DNA from: Hyphomonadaceae bacterium
Lineage (GTDB): Bacteria; Pseudomonadota; Alphaproteobacteria; Caulobacterales; Hyphomonadaceae
NCBI GenBank assembly: GCA_947478925.1
Contig: CANJXY010000006.1
Coordinates: forward strand, 1-51,196
Direction: 5' to 3'
Length of the DNA: 51,196 nt
Position 1 is the stretch's first letter. The number at the start of each line of letters is the position of its first letter. Both the position numbers and the translations under genes were made by a program. Of the stretch, positions 1 to 8,808 are shown in pieces. The notes under the pieces are model-generated. The model saw only the letters and a list, made by a program, of their open reading frames with translations. It searched no databases and had not been told where the DNA came from.

Positions 1-1
1 C

Positions 2-208
2 ATGGCACAGCTTCTCTCGGCAATCCGGGACACCCGCATCCGCGACGACGCTGAACTGCTGCGCGCGAAAGATCTCGAAGCAAAAGCCGTCCGCTTTCTC
101 TCCGCCGCCAATCTTTACGACGCGCAAGTCTGCAAGACGCTCAGCGGATCAAAACTCGGCGGCCGACTGTACGCGCCCGGACAACGTGAAGCCGTGCAAC
201 AAATGTGA
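2..208 (+). CDS. Uncharacterised protein, possibly the C-terminal part of a longer gene
   Basis: I do not recognise this protein. The frame is open from the window edge to a TGA at 206-208 and encodes 68 residues if the ATG at position 2 is the start. Because it begins at the first possible codon, the gene may extend upstream outside the window. The product is hydrophilic, mixed-charge and predicted helical, with one Cys near residue 44 and no signal peptide or membrane segment. Codon choice with many G/C third positions resembles the neighbouring real genes, which is the main reason for listing it. Confidence 0.4.
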   Translation: MAQLLSAIRDTRIRDDAELLRAKDLEAKAVRFLSAANLYDAQVCKTLSGSKLGGRLYAPGQREAVQQM

Positions 209-365
209 TAGGCGGCGCTGCCAGCCATCGCCTTGAGTATGCGAGAAACAAGGCGGCGCCAGCAAGATATAGAGGTTCCCCGGGTTGAGTGCGCCCACCA
301 CAGGGTCCATTTGATGGATGCGCGCAGTGGCCGAACGGCTCTTCACGACGCGATGGGGAATAGTC

Positions 366-659
366 GTGAGGGATTACTCGTTCCGCTTCCTCGATCAGCT
401 CGGGCGCTCCCAGCCAACCGAACACGCGCGCTTCATGGACGACGGCGCTGCTTCAGATTTTGCGCGCGAAGCCCTTCCCCGCAGCCACTGCGTCGAAGTC
501 TGGCGCGGCAAGGAATGCGTCTTTCGCGTCGAGCGCCCGGCGGCACATCCGGTCGTCGCGCCGACAGCGATCACTATTCCTGCGGTGAACGCAATGCCAG
601 AGAAGAGCATCGACCCGCGCATCATCGCCATTCACGGCTACGATCGGCCGACCAAGTAA
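366..659 (+). CDS. Small hypothetical protein, about 97 aa
   Basis: Unrecognised soluble protein. The pattern RDYSFRFLDQLGR near the N-terminus, a middle stretch rich in Asp and Ala (DDGAASDFAREAL), and then VEVWRGKECVFRVE recalls the short alphaproteobacterial family often called DUF6894, in which a beta-strand start is followed by a helix and a strand pair. That match is from memory and is only suggestive. I prefer the GTG start at 366 because GGGG lies 7 bases upstream and the family-like core begins right there; an ATG at 318 would add 16 residues. No operon partner is apparent. Confidence 0.5.
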   Translation: MRDYSFRFLDQLGRSQPTEHARFMDDGAASDFAREALPRSHCVEVWRGKECVFRVERPAAHPVVAPTAITIPAVNAMPEKSIDPRIIAIHGYDRPTK

Positions 660-777
660 TCCGTACGCTAGCGCACACGCCTGAGGTTGCAGCGCCTGCT
701 ATAGTCTTGATCCACATCAAGCGGTTGGAACGTTCGGGTCATAACCTCATTTTGTTGGATATATGAGGAGCCACTCC

Positions 778-1317
778 ATGATGCGCGTTCTCTCGTCTAC
801 CTGCCTTGTCTTGTCTGCAGCTGCACTTCTTGGTGCCTGTGCGCCAAGAGAGTCTGAGACCGCCAAGGCAACGGAGCCGGCGGCAACCGACGTCGCGACC
901 GCGCCTATGATAAAACTCCCCGTCAGCATCAACGCGACAATGGTTGCGCTGGTCGATCACGCATCCGAACCCCTTTGGGTCGACGCCTATGTCGCACCGA
1001 CAACCGAAGCGCGCTGGCAGGAAGCCCAATACAACGCCTATCAGCTCGCCGTCGCCGGCAAGCTTATCCAGCTTGAAGGAACAGGCCCGAACGACGCCGT
1101 CTGGGTCGCGGATCCGACATGGAAGGCAATCGCAGAAGAACTGAGCGCCGCTGGCATGGACGCCCTGTCAGCCGCCAAGGCAACGGACGTTGCCCTACTG
1201 GACAAGGCGGGTAGTCGCATCGTCGCGGCGTGCGAGGACTGCCACAAGAAGTTCAAGCCGGATTTGCCGACAATGGGTCTCTTCAAATCGCCGAACTATC
1301 CGCCGAAATCGGAATAG
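778..1317 (+). CDS. Cytochrome c'/c556-like haem-binding lipoprotein
   Basis: Predicted periplasmic monohaem c-type cytochrome anchored as a lipoprotein. A 20-residue signal ends in a lipobox (LLGA before Cys21). Near the C-terminus is a single haem-attachment motif CEDCHKKF, the C-terminal CxxCHK arrangement typical of class II (four-helix bundle) cytochromes such as c' and c556. The body is helical and about 179 residues, in line with that class plus a lipoprotein linker. Start 778 is chosen because GAGGAG lies 7 bases upstream; ATGs at 763 and 781 are alternatives. Its redox partner is not evident from the neighbours. Confidence 0.8.
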   Translation: MMRVLSSTCLVLSAAALLGACAPRESETAKATEPAATDVATAPMIKLPVSINATMVALVDHASEPLWVDAYVAPTTEARWQEAQYNAYQLAVAGKLIQLEGTGPNDAVWVADPTWKAIAEELSAAGMDALSAAKATDVALLDKAGSRIVAACEDCHKKFKPDLPTMGLFKSPNYPPKSE

Positions 1318-1346
1318 CCTGGCGGCAGGGACGCGGCAACGCGTCC

Positions 1347-2096
1347 CTATCCCGCCAGACGCATCATCTCCGCGTCAGAGATTTCGTAATTGCCGTAGAC
1401 ATTCTGCACGTCGTCGCAGTCCTCTAGCTCTTCGAGCATTTTCATCAGCTTGTCGGCGTTCTCGCCTTCGACCTGCACCGTGTTGAGCGGCTTCCAGATC
1501 AGAGCGGTCGATGTCGCCGCAACCTTGATCTTGCCCTCGAGCGCCGCCGCCACTTCGGCAAGGTCGGTGCGCGCGGTGTAAATGTAGTGCCCGTCCGCAT
1601 CGCTCAACACGTCGCTGGCCCCGGCGTCGAGCGCTGCTTCCATGATCGCATCTTCCGTGCCCGCGTTCACGGGATAGATTATCTCACCGACATGCTCGAA
1701 GCCCGACGAGACAGCGCCGGTCTGGCCGAGATTGCCGCCATGGTGGGAGAAGCTAGTGCGCACGTCGGTCGCCGCGCGGTTCTTGTTGTCGGTCGAGCAC
1801 TCGACAATCAGGCCCACGCCCCCCGGCGCAAAACCCTCATAGCGGATCGCTTCATAGTTAGCGCCATCCGAGCCTGCGCCCTTGTCGATCGCGCGCTGGA
1901 TGTTGTCCTTCGGCATCGAGACCGACTTGGCATTGTTCACCGCCAGGCGCAGGCGCGGGTTGAAGTTGACGTCGGGCATGCCGGCCTTGGCGGCAACAGT
2001 GATCTCTTTCGCCAGCTTGGAGAACAGCTTAGCTCTGGCCTTGTCGGCCTTGCCCTTGCGGTGCTGGATGTTGGCCCATTTGCTATGGCCGGCCAT
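1347..2096 (-). CDS. yebC: YebC/PmpR (TACO1) family regulator
   Basis: Member of the YebC/TACO1 family of cytosolic proteins, described both as DNA-binding regulators and as ribosome-associated factors easing polyproline translation. The N-terminus [18 protein letters not shown] is the family signature, and the 249-residue length is standard. Further conserved blocks include [31 protein letters not shown] and the mid-protein [18 protein letters not shown] sits 7 bases before the ATG. In many proteobacteria it neighbours ruvC; here it stands alone between two lipoprotein genes on the other strand. Confidence 0.96.
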   Translation of the reverse strand: MAGHSKWANIQHRKGKADKARAKLFSKLAKEITVAAKAGMPDVNFNPRLRLAVNNAKSVSMPKDNIQRAIDKGAGSDGANYEAIRYEGFAPGGVGLIVECSTDNKNRAATDVRTSFSHHGGNLGQTGAVSSGFEHVGEIIYPVNAGTEDAIMEAALDAGASDVLSDADGHYIYTARTDLAEVAAALEGKIKVAATSTALIWKPLNTVQVEGENADKLMKMLEELEDCDDVQNVYGNYEISDAEMMRLAG

Positions 2097-2270
2097 GATG
2101 AGGCTCTCTTCTGGGGTCCGTGGGGTGGCCGCCCGGATAGCCCACCGGCCCGGTCGCGGGCAAGGCTTCTCGCGCCGCCGGCATGTCTGTTCGGCCGGGT
2201 GACAGCATGTTCAGTCGCCTTCACCCCTGCCTGCACTAGCTTTCCTGGCAGAACACAAAGGGAGACCTCC

Positions 2271-2768
2271 ATGAAATTCGCTCTGGCTGGGGCATTCGTC
2301 GCCCTGCTGCTGGCCGCATGTGGTGGTCCTGCGACCCCGGCTCCGACCGGCGAAACGCCCGCTGCCGCAACTCCCGCCGCTCCCGCCGGGATCCCCGCCA
2401 GCATGACCGGGCCGGCCGCGGGCAAGTGGAAGGTCGAGGTTTCCGCTGGCGGCATAGCGATCCCGCCCAATGAAATCTGCTACGCCAAGCAGATGACGAT
2501 AGAAGAAGCACAGAAGATGCAGCAGCAGTCCGGCATGACCTGCGCCGATCAGACCTACGCCGCCGACGGCAAGACAGGCCATTCCGTCTGTACCCTAGAG
2601 GGCATGACCATCATCACGGATTTCGCGGTCACCGGTGACTTCAACACGGCCTACACCATGCAGATGTCGTCCAGCATGGACCCTGCCCCCGCTGGCATGC
2701 CCCAGCCCTCCACCACCACGATCAAGATGGAGCGTCTGGGCGAGTGCGATCCGGCCACAAGCCCGTAA
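2271..2768 (+). CDS. DUF3617-type lipoprotein
   Basis: Small exported lipoprotein of 165 residues. The signal MKFALAGAFVALLLAAC ends with a lipobox, followed by a low-complexity Ala/Pro/Thr linker to about residue 45. The folded part begins with GKWKVEVSAGG, then has two Cys about 35 residues apart (ICYAKQ and MTCAD) and a third in VCTLEGM. This GxW...C...C layout is what I associate with DUF3617, a periplasmic family of unknown function. AAGGGAG lies 6 bases ahead of the ATG. The same frame stays open far upstream, but that stretch is antisense to yebC. Confidence 0.75.
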   Translation: MKFALAGAFVALLLAACGGPATPAPTGETPAAATPAAPAGIPASMTGPAAGKWKVEVSAGGIAIPPNEICYAKQMTIEEAQKMQQQSGMTCADQTYAADGKTGHSVCTLEGMTIITDFAVTGDFNTAYTMQMSSSMDPAPAGMPQPSTTTIKMERLGECDPATSP

Positions 2769-2903
2769 AATCCCGGCTTTTTCGGGGAGATCGCAAAATG
2801 GCGCCGGCCGGTTTATACCTGCCGCTGTCTTTGTATTTGGAGACCCCGGCGCAGACCGGGCTCCAGCCGCCCTCCCTTGAAATATCGACCGGATGAACCT
2901 GCG

Positions 2904-3800
2904 ATGACCGAAACCACGCCCTTCACCTCAGACCCCGTCGCGGAGCTGATTGCCCTGCTCGACATCGAGCGGATCGAGGTGAACCTGTTTCGTGGCCAGT
3001 CGCCGGACGACGGCATGAAGCGCGTCTTCGGCGGCCAGGTCATCGCGCAGGCGCTCGTCGCCGCCTACCGCACCATCGACGCCCGCATCTGCCACAGCTT
3101 GCACGCCTACTTCATCCGTCCGGGTGATCCTTCCGTTCCGATCCTTTACGAGGTGGATCGTTCGCGCGACGGCAAGAGCTTCACCACCCGCCGCGTCACC
3201 GCCGTCCAGCATGGCGAGCAGATCTTCAATCTCGCCGCGTCCTTCCAGGTGCCCGAACAGGGCTATATCCACCAGTCGCCGATGCCGAAGACCAAGCACC
3301 CAGCCGAACTCAAGAGCGAGGATGAACTCCGCGCTATGGCGAAAGACCACGTACCAAAGGAGCTGCAGAAGCAGTTCGCTCGTCCGCGCCCGATCGAGCT
3401 CAAGCCGGTCGATCCGCGCCAGATGATCTCGCCTGCCAAGACCGAGGCGAAAAAGGAGATGTGGCTCCGCATGCGCGGCAAGGTCGATCCGGACAACATC
3501 CCCCTGCAGCAGTGCCTGCTCGCCTATGCATCCGACATGGGCATACTTGACACCTCGACCAAGCCGCACGGCGTCAACTGGTTCACCGGCGGCGTGCAGA
3601 TGGCCTCGCTCGACCACTCCATGTGGTTCCACGAACCCTTCGATATCTCCAACTGGCTGCTCTACACAATGGACAGCCCGTCAGCGTCAGGCGCGCGCGG
3701 CTTCAACCGCGGCGAACTTTACACCGAGGCGGGCAAGCTGGTCGCTTCCGTAGCGCAAGAAGGTCTGATGCGGCCCCGCGACCCCAAGTTCAAGAACTGA
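2904..3800 (+). CDS. tesB: Acyl-CoA thioesterase II
   Basis: Cytosolic thioesterase that hydrolyses medium and long acyl-CoA to free fatty acid and CoA. It has the double-hotdog layout of TesB in 298 residues, close to the E. coli length of 286. The N-terminal hotdog holds RVFGGQVIAQAL. The C-terminal one holds SLDHSMWFH, with the expected catalytic Asp at residue 237, then SASGARGFNRGELYT and the closing AQEGLMR, whose Gln corresponds to the third catalytic residue. I use the ATG at 2904 over an in-frame TTG at 2877 because the family N-terminus begins there. Confidence 0.95.
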   Translation: MTETTPFTSDPVAELIALLDIERIEVNLFRGQSPDDGMKRVFGGQVIAQALVAAYRTIDARICHSLHAYFIRPGDPSVPILYEVDRSRDGKSFTTRRVTAVQHGEQIFNLAASFQVPEQGYIHQSPMPKTKHPAELKSEDELRAMAKDHVPKELQKQFARPRPIELKPVDPRQMISPAKTEAKKEMWLRMRGKVDPDNIPLQQCLLAYASDMGILDTSTKPHGVNWFTGGVQMASLDHSMWFHEPFDISNWLLYTMDSPSASGARGFNRGELYTEAGKLVASVAQEGLMRPRDPKFKN

Positions 3801-3907
3801 CCCCAACGATCATTCTCCCACTGCAACCATTTCTAAATGCGGCGCCATGAAACCTTGGCGCGCAGCCTGCTGCATGATTTGGTTCGCCCGGGGGTTCGGA
3901 GACCGTG

Positions 3908-4822
3908 ATGAAATCTGGTCGCGCAATCGCGCTCCTACCGCTCATGCTGCTGTTTGCAGCCTGCAGCGCCAACCCTTCCACGGACGAAGCCGCAGCCCAG
4001 GCAGCGATCGTCACGCCAACCTCTGCAGGCGTCAGTGAAGCCCCCTCCGCTGACCAGCCGCCAGCCGACCCGCGCGTCGCTCCCGCGCCGGGAACCGATA
4101 CCCCGCCGGCCGCCGAACCAGCTGCGCCGCCCGAGCCCGCCACTTCGCACGTCGCAGTCAAATACCTGATCGGCGACATTGATCCCTCGCACGACCCGAT
4201 GTTTGCGAGGATCCCCGATAAGTTCCAGGGCGGCACGCGCGTCTGGGGTCACAAGGACGCCGTCGAAGCCTTCGTTCGCATGGCCGAGGACGCCGAGGCC
4301 AATGGCTACAAGCTGAAGATCGTCTCCGCCTTCCGTTCCTTCTCCGACCAGAAGCAGATCTGGGAAGACAAGTGGACCGGCAAGACGCTGGTCGGCGGCA
4401 AGAAGCTCAACGCCTCCGTGCCCGACCCGAAAGAGCGCGCGCTGAAGATCCTGACATACTCCTCGATGCCCGCCACATCGCGCCACCACTGGGGCACCGA
4501 CTTCGACATCAACTCGATCGATCCGAAATTCTTCAACACCAAGGATGGCAAGCACATCTACGACTGGCTCGTCGCCCACGCGCCGCAATACGGCTTCTGC
4601 CAAGTATACTCGCACAAGGGCGACCCGGGCGAGCGCACCACCGGCTACGAAGAAGAGAAGTGGCACTGGTCCTACCTGCCCGTCGCGGGCTGGTACCTGA
4701 AGCAGTACCCGATCGACGTCGGCTATGATCACATCAAGGGCTTCCTCGGCTCCGAGGCCGCGCCCGGCATCAACGTCATCAAGACCTATGTCCAGAGCAT
4801 CAACCCCGAGTGCGTGCAGTAG
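3908..4822 (+). CDS. VanY-type D-Ala-D-Ala carboxypeptidase lipoprotein (peptidase M15B)
   Basis: Predicted periplasmic zinc peptidase that trims peptidoglycan stem peptides or related D-amino-acid bonds. The signal MKSGRAIALLPLMLLFAAC is followed by a long Pro/Ala-rich linker to about residue 80, suggesting reach through the periplasm from a lipid anchor. The catalytic part carries SAFRSFSDQ, the zinc-binding SRHHWGTDFDI (H-x6-D) and EEKWHWSYLPV, the standard VanY signatures. GGAG lies 6 bases before ATG 3908. This is most likely a housekeeping cell-wall enzyme and not a resistance gene, as no vanHAX or vanRS genes are nearby. Confidence 0.9.
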   Translation: MKSGRAIALLPLMLLFAACSANPSTDEAAAQAAIVTPTSAGVSEAPSADQPPADPRVAPAPGTDTPPAAEPAAPPEPATSHVAVKYLIGDIDPSHDPMFARIPDKFQGGTRVWGHKDAVEAFVRMAEDAEANGYKLKIVSAFRSFSDQKQIWEDKWTGKTLVGGKKLNASVPDPKERALKILTYSSMPATSRHHWGTDFDINSIDPKFFNTKDGKHIYDWLVAHAPQYGFCQVYSHKGDPGERTTGYEEEKWHWSYLPVAGWYLKQYPIDVGYDHIKGFLGSEAAPGINVIKTYVQSINPECVQ

Positions 4823-4890
4823 CAACCACGCCGGGCTGGCATTACGGCCCAAATCGTGCAGGCTGACCCCCGTCAGGATGGGGAACTCCG

Positions 4891-5847
4891 ATGCGCGCAC
4901 TTCTTGCCGGCCTCGCGCTGCTCGCGACGGCGCCAGCCTTCGCACAAACCACGCCCGGCATTCCCCGCGCGCCGGACGGCCACCCGGATTTCACCGGCAA
5001 CTGGGCCACGCGAATCATGACCCCGTTCGAGCGCCCGGATGGCGTCTCCGACCTTGTGGTTCCACGCGACCAGCAGGCCGAGTTCATCGCGAAGAACAAG
5101 CCCAAGATTGGCGAGGTCTATGATCCTGAGTTCGACTATGCCGGCTTCACCGAGAATCTCCTCGAAATCGATGGCGAACTACGCTCTTCGCAACTCATCG
5201 AACCGGCAGACGGAAAGCTCCCGCTGACTTCGCTGGCCAAGGCGATCATAGACAATTTCAAGCCATCGTACGACGAACCGGAAATGCGCCCCAGCGGCGA
5301 GCGATGTATCGGTGGTTTTATCGATGCGCCGATCGGCGCTACCAGTTTCGTTATCCCGATGCAGATCATGCAGACATCGCACAACGTGGTCCTCATCGCC
5401 GAGGACCGCGACCCGGTCCGGATCGTTTCGCTGACGGGTACGCCGTTGCCAGACGAAGTGCGCTCACGCGCCGGCGCCTCGCGCGGCCGATGGGAGGGCG
5501 ACACGCTTGTGATCGAGACTGACCATTTCGCCGTCGTCGATCATGAAGGAATGAGTTTCCATGGCGACGCGCTGATCACCGCCGACAGCCGCGTCATTGA
5601 ACACTTCCGGCTGATCTCGACGGACGGGATCCTCTACCAGTTCACCGTCGAGGACCCCTCGCTCTACAAGAAGCCCTGGCTCGCCGAATACACCCTGCAA
5701 CGAATTCCGCGCGGCATCTACGAATACGCATGCCACGAAGGAAATCACTCGATTGTCGGAATCCTCACCGCAGCGCGGATGGGGCGGCAGGAAGAGAAGC
5801 CAAAGACGCCGGATCCAGCGTCTTCGGCGTCAGCGCCCAAACCATAG
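4891..5847 (+). CDS. Exported protein of an uncharacterised family
   Basis: Periplasmic protein of unknown function with a cleavable signal peptide (cut after AFA in TAPAFAQTT). The mature part starts with the PDGHPDFTGNW motif, has a central SGERCIGG segment, then GRWEGDTLVIETDHF and a late YEYACHEGN. I recognise this set from large uncharacterised families common in Acidobacteria and sphingomonads, but know no demonstrated activity. The two Cys, in ERC and ACHEG, could form a disulfide. It ends with a short Pro/Ser-rich tail. The gene is 20 bases from the convergent reductase gene. Confidence 0.8.
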   Translation: MRALLAGLALLATAPAFAQTTPGIPRAPDGHPDFTGNWATRIMTPFERPDGVSDLVVPRDQQAEFIAKNKPKIGEVYDPEFDYAGFTENLLEIDGELRSSQLIEPADGKLPLTSLAKAIIDNFKPSYDEPEMRPSGERCIGGFIDAPIGATSFVIPMQIMQTSHNVVLIAEDRDPVRIVSLTGTPLPDEVRSRAGASRGRWEGDTLVIETDHFAVVDHEGMSFHGDALITADSRVIEHFRLISTDGILYQFTVEDPSLYKKPWLAEYTLQRIPRGIYEYACHEGNHSIVGILTAARMGRQEEKPKTPDPASSASAPKP

Positions 5848-5866
5848 CGAAGCTCGCTGCGCCCGC

Positions 5867-6850
5867 TCAATCCGCAACGTGGATCAGCATCTTCCCGTTG
5901 TTACGACCCTCGAACAGCCCGATCAGCCCCTCGGGCGCGCGCTCGAAACCGTTCAGGATCGTCTCCTGATACTTGATCTGCCCGCTCTTCAGCCAGCCTG
6001 TCATGTCTGACACGAACTGGGCATTTATGTGCGCGAAGTCCGTCGCGACAAAACCTTCCATCCGCACGCGCTTGTAGATCAGGTTGAAGAGCCCGTTCAC
6101 GCCCTCGCCGCCGCCGTTGTAGGTCGAGATCATCCCGCACACCGGGATGCGTCCATGCACATTCATGCGCGGCAGCGCGGCATCGAGATGCGCCCCGCCG
6201 ACATTCTCGAAATAGACATCGATGCCCTTCGGCGTCGCCGCCTCCAGCGCCTTGGCGAGATCCTGCGTCTTGTAGTTGATCACCGTATCCAGCCCGGCTG
6301 CATCGCGCAGCCAATGCGCCTTGTCGTCCGCGCCGGTCGAACCAACGACATGGCAGCCCTTGATCTTCGCAATCTGCGCCACGACCGATCCCACCGCGCC
6401 GCCCGCCGTCGAGACGAACACCTGCTCACCGTCCTTCAGCTTGCCCGTCTCCAGCAACCCGCCGTAAGCCGTGATGCCCGTGCCACCGAGCGCGTGCATG
6501 TAGACCGACAGCGGCAGCGCCGGATCGCGCTCCAGCGGCGCCAGCCCCTGCCCATTACTGACGAACGTCTCGCGAAAGCCTGCCCAGTGTTTCACCAGCT
6601 GGCCTTCGGCAAATTTCGCGTTGCGCGATTCAACCACGCGCCCGATCCCGCCGCCCAGCAGCGGCGCATCCAGCGCCTGGTCCGCATTGAGGCGCGGCCG
6701 CATGTAGGGATCAACCGACATGATCAGCGTGTGCACCCGCACCTCGCCCTCACCTGTCGCCGCAACGTCAACGGGAACGACAGCAAAGTCCGCCGCCACG
6801 GGTACGCCCTTGGGACGCCTCACAAGATGGATTTCACGGCTGGCTGTCAT
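5867..6850 (-). CDS. NADP-dependent oxidoreductase, CurA/PTGR-like (MDR superfamily)
   Basis: Medium-chain dehydrogenase/reductase of the zinc-free leukotriene B4 dehydrogenase / curcumin reductase type, which reduces C=C bonds of enones with NADPH. Seen: an N-terminal GroES-like part with SVDPYMRPRL, then HALGGTGITAYGGL and the Rossmann stretch TAGGAVGSVVAQIAKIKGC, followed by KAHWLRDAAGLDTVINYKTQ and FENVGGAHLDAALP. The length of 327 is usual. No catalytic zinc Cys/His set is present, as expected for this subgroup. The substrate cannot be read from the context. Confidence 0.9.
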   Translation of the reverse strand: MTASREIHLVRRPKGVPVAADFAVVPVDVAATGEGEVRVHTLIMSVDPYMRPRLNADQALDAPLLGGGIGRVVESRNAKFAEGQLVKHWAGFRETFVSNGQGLAPLERDPALPLSVYMHALGGTGITAYGGLLETGKLKDGEQVFVSTAGGAVGSVVAQIAKIKGCHVVGSTGADDKAHWLRDAAGLDTVINYKTQDLAKALEAATPKGIDVYFENVGGAHLDAALPRMNVHGRIPVCGMISTYNGGGEGVNGLFNLIYKRVRMEGFVATDFAHINAQFVSDMTGWLKSGQIKYQETILNGFERAPEGLIGLFEGRNNGKMLIHVAD

Positions 6851-6895
6851 CGAAAATTCCTCATACGAAAACGAAAGCGCCCTACCATCACTCTG

Positions 6896-8617
6896 CTAGA
6901 ATCGCGACGATGTCAGCGTGACATCCGCCATTGTCCAGACGGCGCCAAACTGCTTCCGCGCTGCCTGCGCTGCAGCAGTCTTGCCCTGAGCCTCCAGCGC
7001 CTGCGCCAGTCCGAACAAGGCCCAGCCGTCGCGGCGATAGGTTTCGAGGCTCTCGCGATAGACGCGTTCAGCCTCCGCCGGCCGCTTCGCCTGGAGCAAG
7101 GCCGCGCCGAGGACGTGCGCGACCGGCTGATGCCAATAGGGCGGCTCCATGTAGGGCAGGCTTTTCTCAGTCGTTTGCGCGCTCTGAAAATCGATAATGG
7201 CGCGGGTCAGATCACCCGAAGCGCGCAAGATCTCGCCGTTCAAAAGATCGAGCGCCATGCTCATCATCTGCCTGGCAGGCAGCAGTGCGGCGTCATAGGC
7301 GGCAAGGTCCTCCCTGGACAGCGCCGCGAGCGCGTCGCGCGTCGACGCGGCAGCCTTGAGATCTTTCCTGGCAACTTGCGCAAATCCGCGCGCGTAAAGC
7401 CACATGGCCGTATCCAGCTTCAGCGCTGCCGGCGGCGCCGGCTCCGCCAGCACCTCATCCCACTTGCCGAACCGCAGCAGGGTGGTGACGGGCGCGAATC
7501 CATACAACTCGGCAAGCGGCATCGCCGCCGCCAGCCCATTTACATCGATCGTCCTGACCAGCCGCCGCGCCGCATCGATCGCCGCCTTGTAGCGCCCTTC
7601 CATCTCCGAGGACGTCCACAGGAAGTGAATATTGTGGCCATAGTAGCCGACCGGATAGAACCCTTGCGCCTTGCACGCGGCGACGTAGGACTCATCGATG
7701 GTCGCAGCCTGTTCGTTGGCGCGCACGGAGTCTGCATAGCGTCCAACGCGATAATAGATATGCGACGGCATGTGCACGATATGCCCCGCTTCGGGCATCA
7801 GGGTCAGCAGCTTGTCGGCTGCGGGTTCGGCGCGCTCGGGCGTAGTACTTGCCTCGACAGCATGGATGTAAAGATGTAGCGCGCCGGGGTGCTCGGGCGC
7901 TTTCTTCATGATCGTTTCAAGCGTCGCGACAATCTGGCCGCCATGTCCCTTTGGTGTCTTGCCGTCCGCCTCCCAATAGTCCCAAGGCTGGGTATCCATC
8001 AGCGCTTCGGCATAGAACGTCCCGGCGTCGAGGTCATCGGGATGGGCTTTCCACATTTTTTCCATCGCCGCCGCGAACGCCGCATCGAGAGGCTTGCGAT
8101 CGGCATTGGCGTCGTTCGTGTAACGCACTGCCAGCGCATCAATCCATTCGCGCTCCAGCGGCGAGGCATGCTCCTTAAGTGTCTGCGCCTTGCCCAGCGC
8201 ATCCCACGCGGGCGCCACGGCGTCCGGTTGCATCGGAAGATTGATGTTCGAGCCCAGAGAGAACGCTATCCCCCACCAGCACATGGCACATTGCGGATCG
8301 AGCCGCGCAGCCTCGCGGAAGGACCGAATAGCTTCAGCGTGATTGAACCCAAAAATCAGATTTACGCCCTGGTCGAAATAAGCCTGCGTCTGAGGATTGT
8401 CCGTGGTGATCTTGTGCGTGTGCGCGCCAAGACCCTTAAAAACGGGCGCGCCCTCTTTGTCGGCCTGACCGCCATAGATTGCGGGCATCGGCATCATGGT
8501 CATCTTCATGTCCATTGGATGCGACCCCGAGGGAGGGCCCGGTTCGCCCTTGGGGCCGCCGCATGCCGATGCGCAGACCGCCAGCGTGATGACGGCTACC
8601 GAGACAATCCTGACCAT
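6896..8617 (-). CDS. TPR-repeat lipoprotein with a methionine-rich N-terminal segment
   Basis: Predicted lipoprotein of 573 residues. The signal MVRIVSVAVITLAVCASAC is followed by a flexible segment containing the Met-rich stretch HPMDMKMTMMPMP. Downstream are tetratricopeptide-like helical pairs, for example FDQGVNLIFGFNHAEAIRSF and the closing PAEAERVYRESLETYRRDGW, plus the conserved-looking CAMCWWGIAFSLG. The start at 8617 is fixed by AGGAAGGGG 6 bases upstream; longer frames lack this. Proteins of this layout occur in other alphaproteobacteria without a known role. A protein-interaction or metal-related scaffold is possible, the latter only from the Met cluster. Confidence 0.8.
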   Translation of the reverse strand: MVRIVSVAVITLAVCASACGGPKGEPGPPSGSHPMDMKMTMMPMPAIYGGQADKEGAPVFKGLGAHTHKITTDNPQTQAYFDQGVNLIFGFNHAEAIRSFREAARLDPQCAMCWWGIAFSLGSNINLPMQPDAVAPAWDALGKAQTLKEHASPLEREWIDALAVRYTNDANADRKPLDAAFAAAMEKMWKAHPDDLDAGTFYAEALMDTQPWDYWEADGKTPKGHGGQIVATLETIMKKAPEHPGALHLYIHAVEASTTPERAEPAADKLLTLMPEAGHIVHMPSHIYYRVGRYADSVRANEQAATIDESYVAACKAQGFYPVGYYGHNIHFLWTSSEMEGRYKAAIDAARRLVRTIDVNGLAAAMPLAELYGFAPVTTLLRFGKWDEVLAEPAPPAALKLDTAMWLYARGFAQVARKDLKAAASTRDALAALSREDLAAYDAALLPARQMMSMALDLLNGEILRASGDLTRAIIDFQSAQTTEKSLPYMEPPYWHQPVAHVLGAALLQAKRPAEAERVYRESLETYRRDGWALFGLAQALEAQGKTAAAQAARKQFGAVWTMADVTLTSSRF

Positions 8618-8808
8618 GGCGTACCCCTTCCTGCTTGCGCCGGAACCTATCACTCCCGCCTCCGAAAGTAGATACATCGTGACAACGTATCGACACATGG
8701 AAAGAGGCTGCCGAGCCTGGCTAGCTGCACCCGAAAAATCTGAGGCCGCGCCCCTGCAGGATTACCCCTGCGGGAACGCAGCCCCATGTCTTCAGCTCGG
8801 ACTGTCGA

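Noticed and set aside
1587-2270. N-terminal extension of the DUF3617 lipoprotein frame
   Set aside because: That stretch is antisense to yebC; the signal peptide and Shine-Dalgarno place the start at 2271.
3908-4822. VanY as a vancomycin-resistance gene
   Set aside because: No vanHAX or vanRS genes are near, and VanY-type peptidases are common housekeeping proteins in Gram-negative bacteria.
6029-7879. Plus-strand frame of 616 codons opposite the reductase and TPR lipoprotein genes
   Set aside because: It spans two well-supported minus-strand genes and their intergenic gap and is Arg/His-rich throughout.
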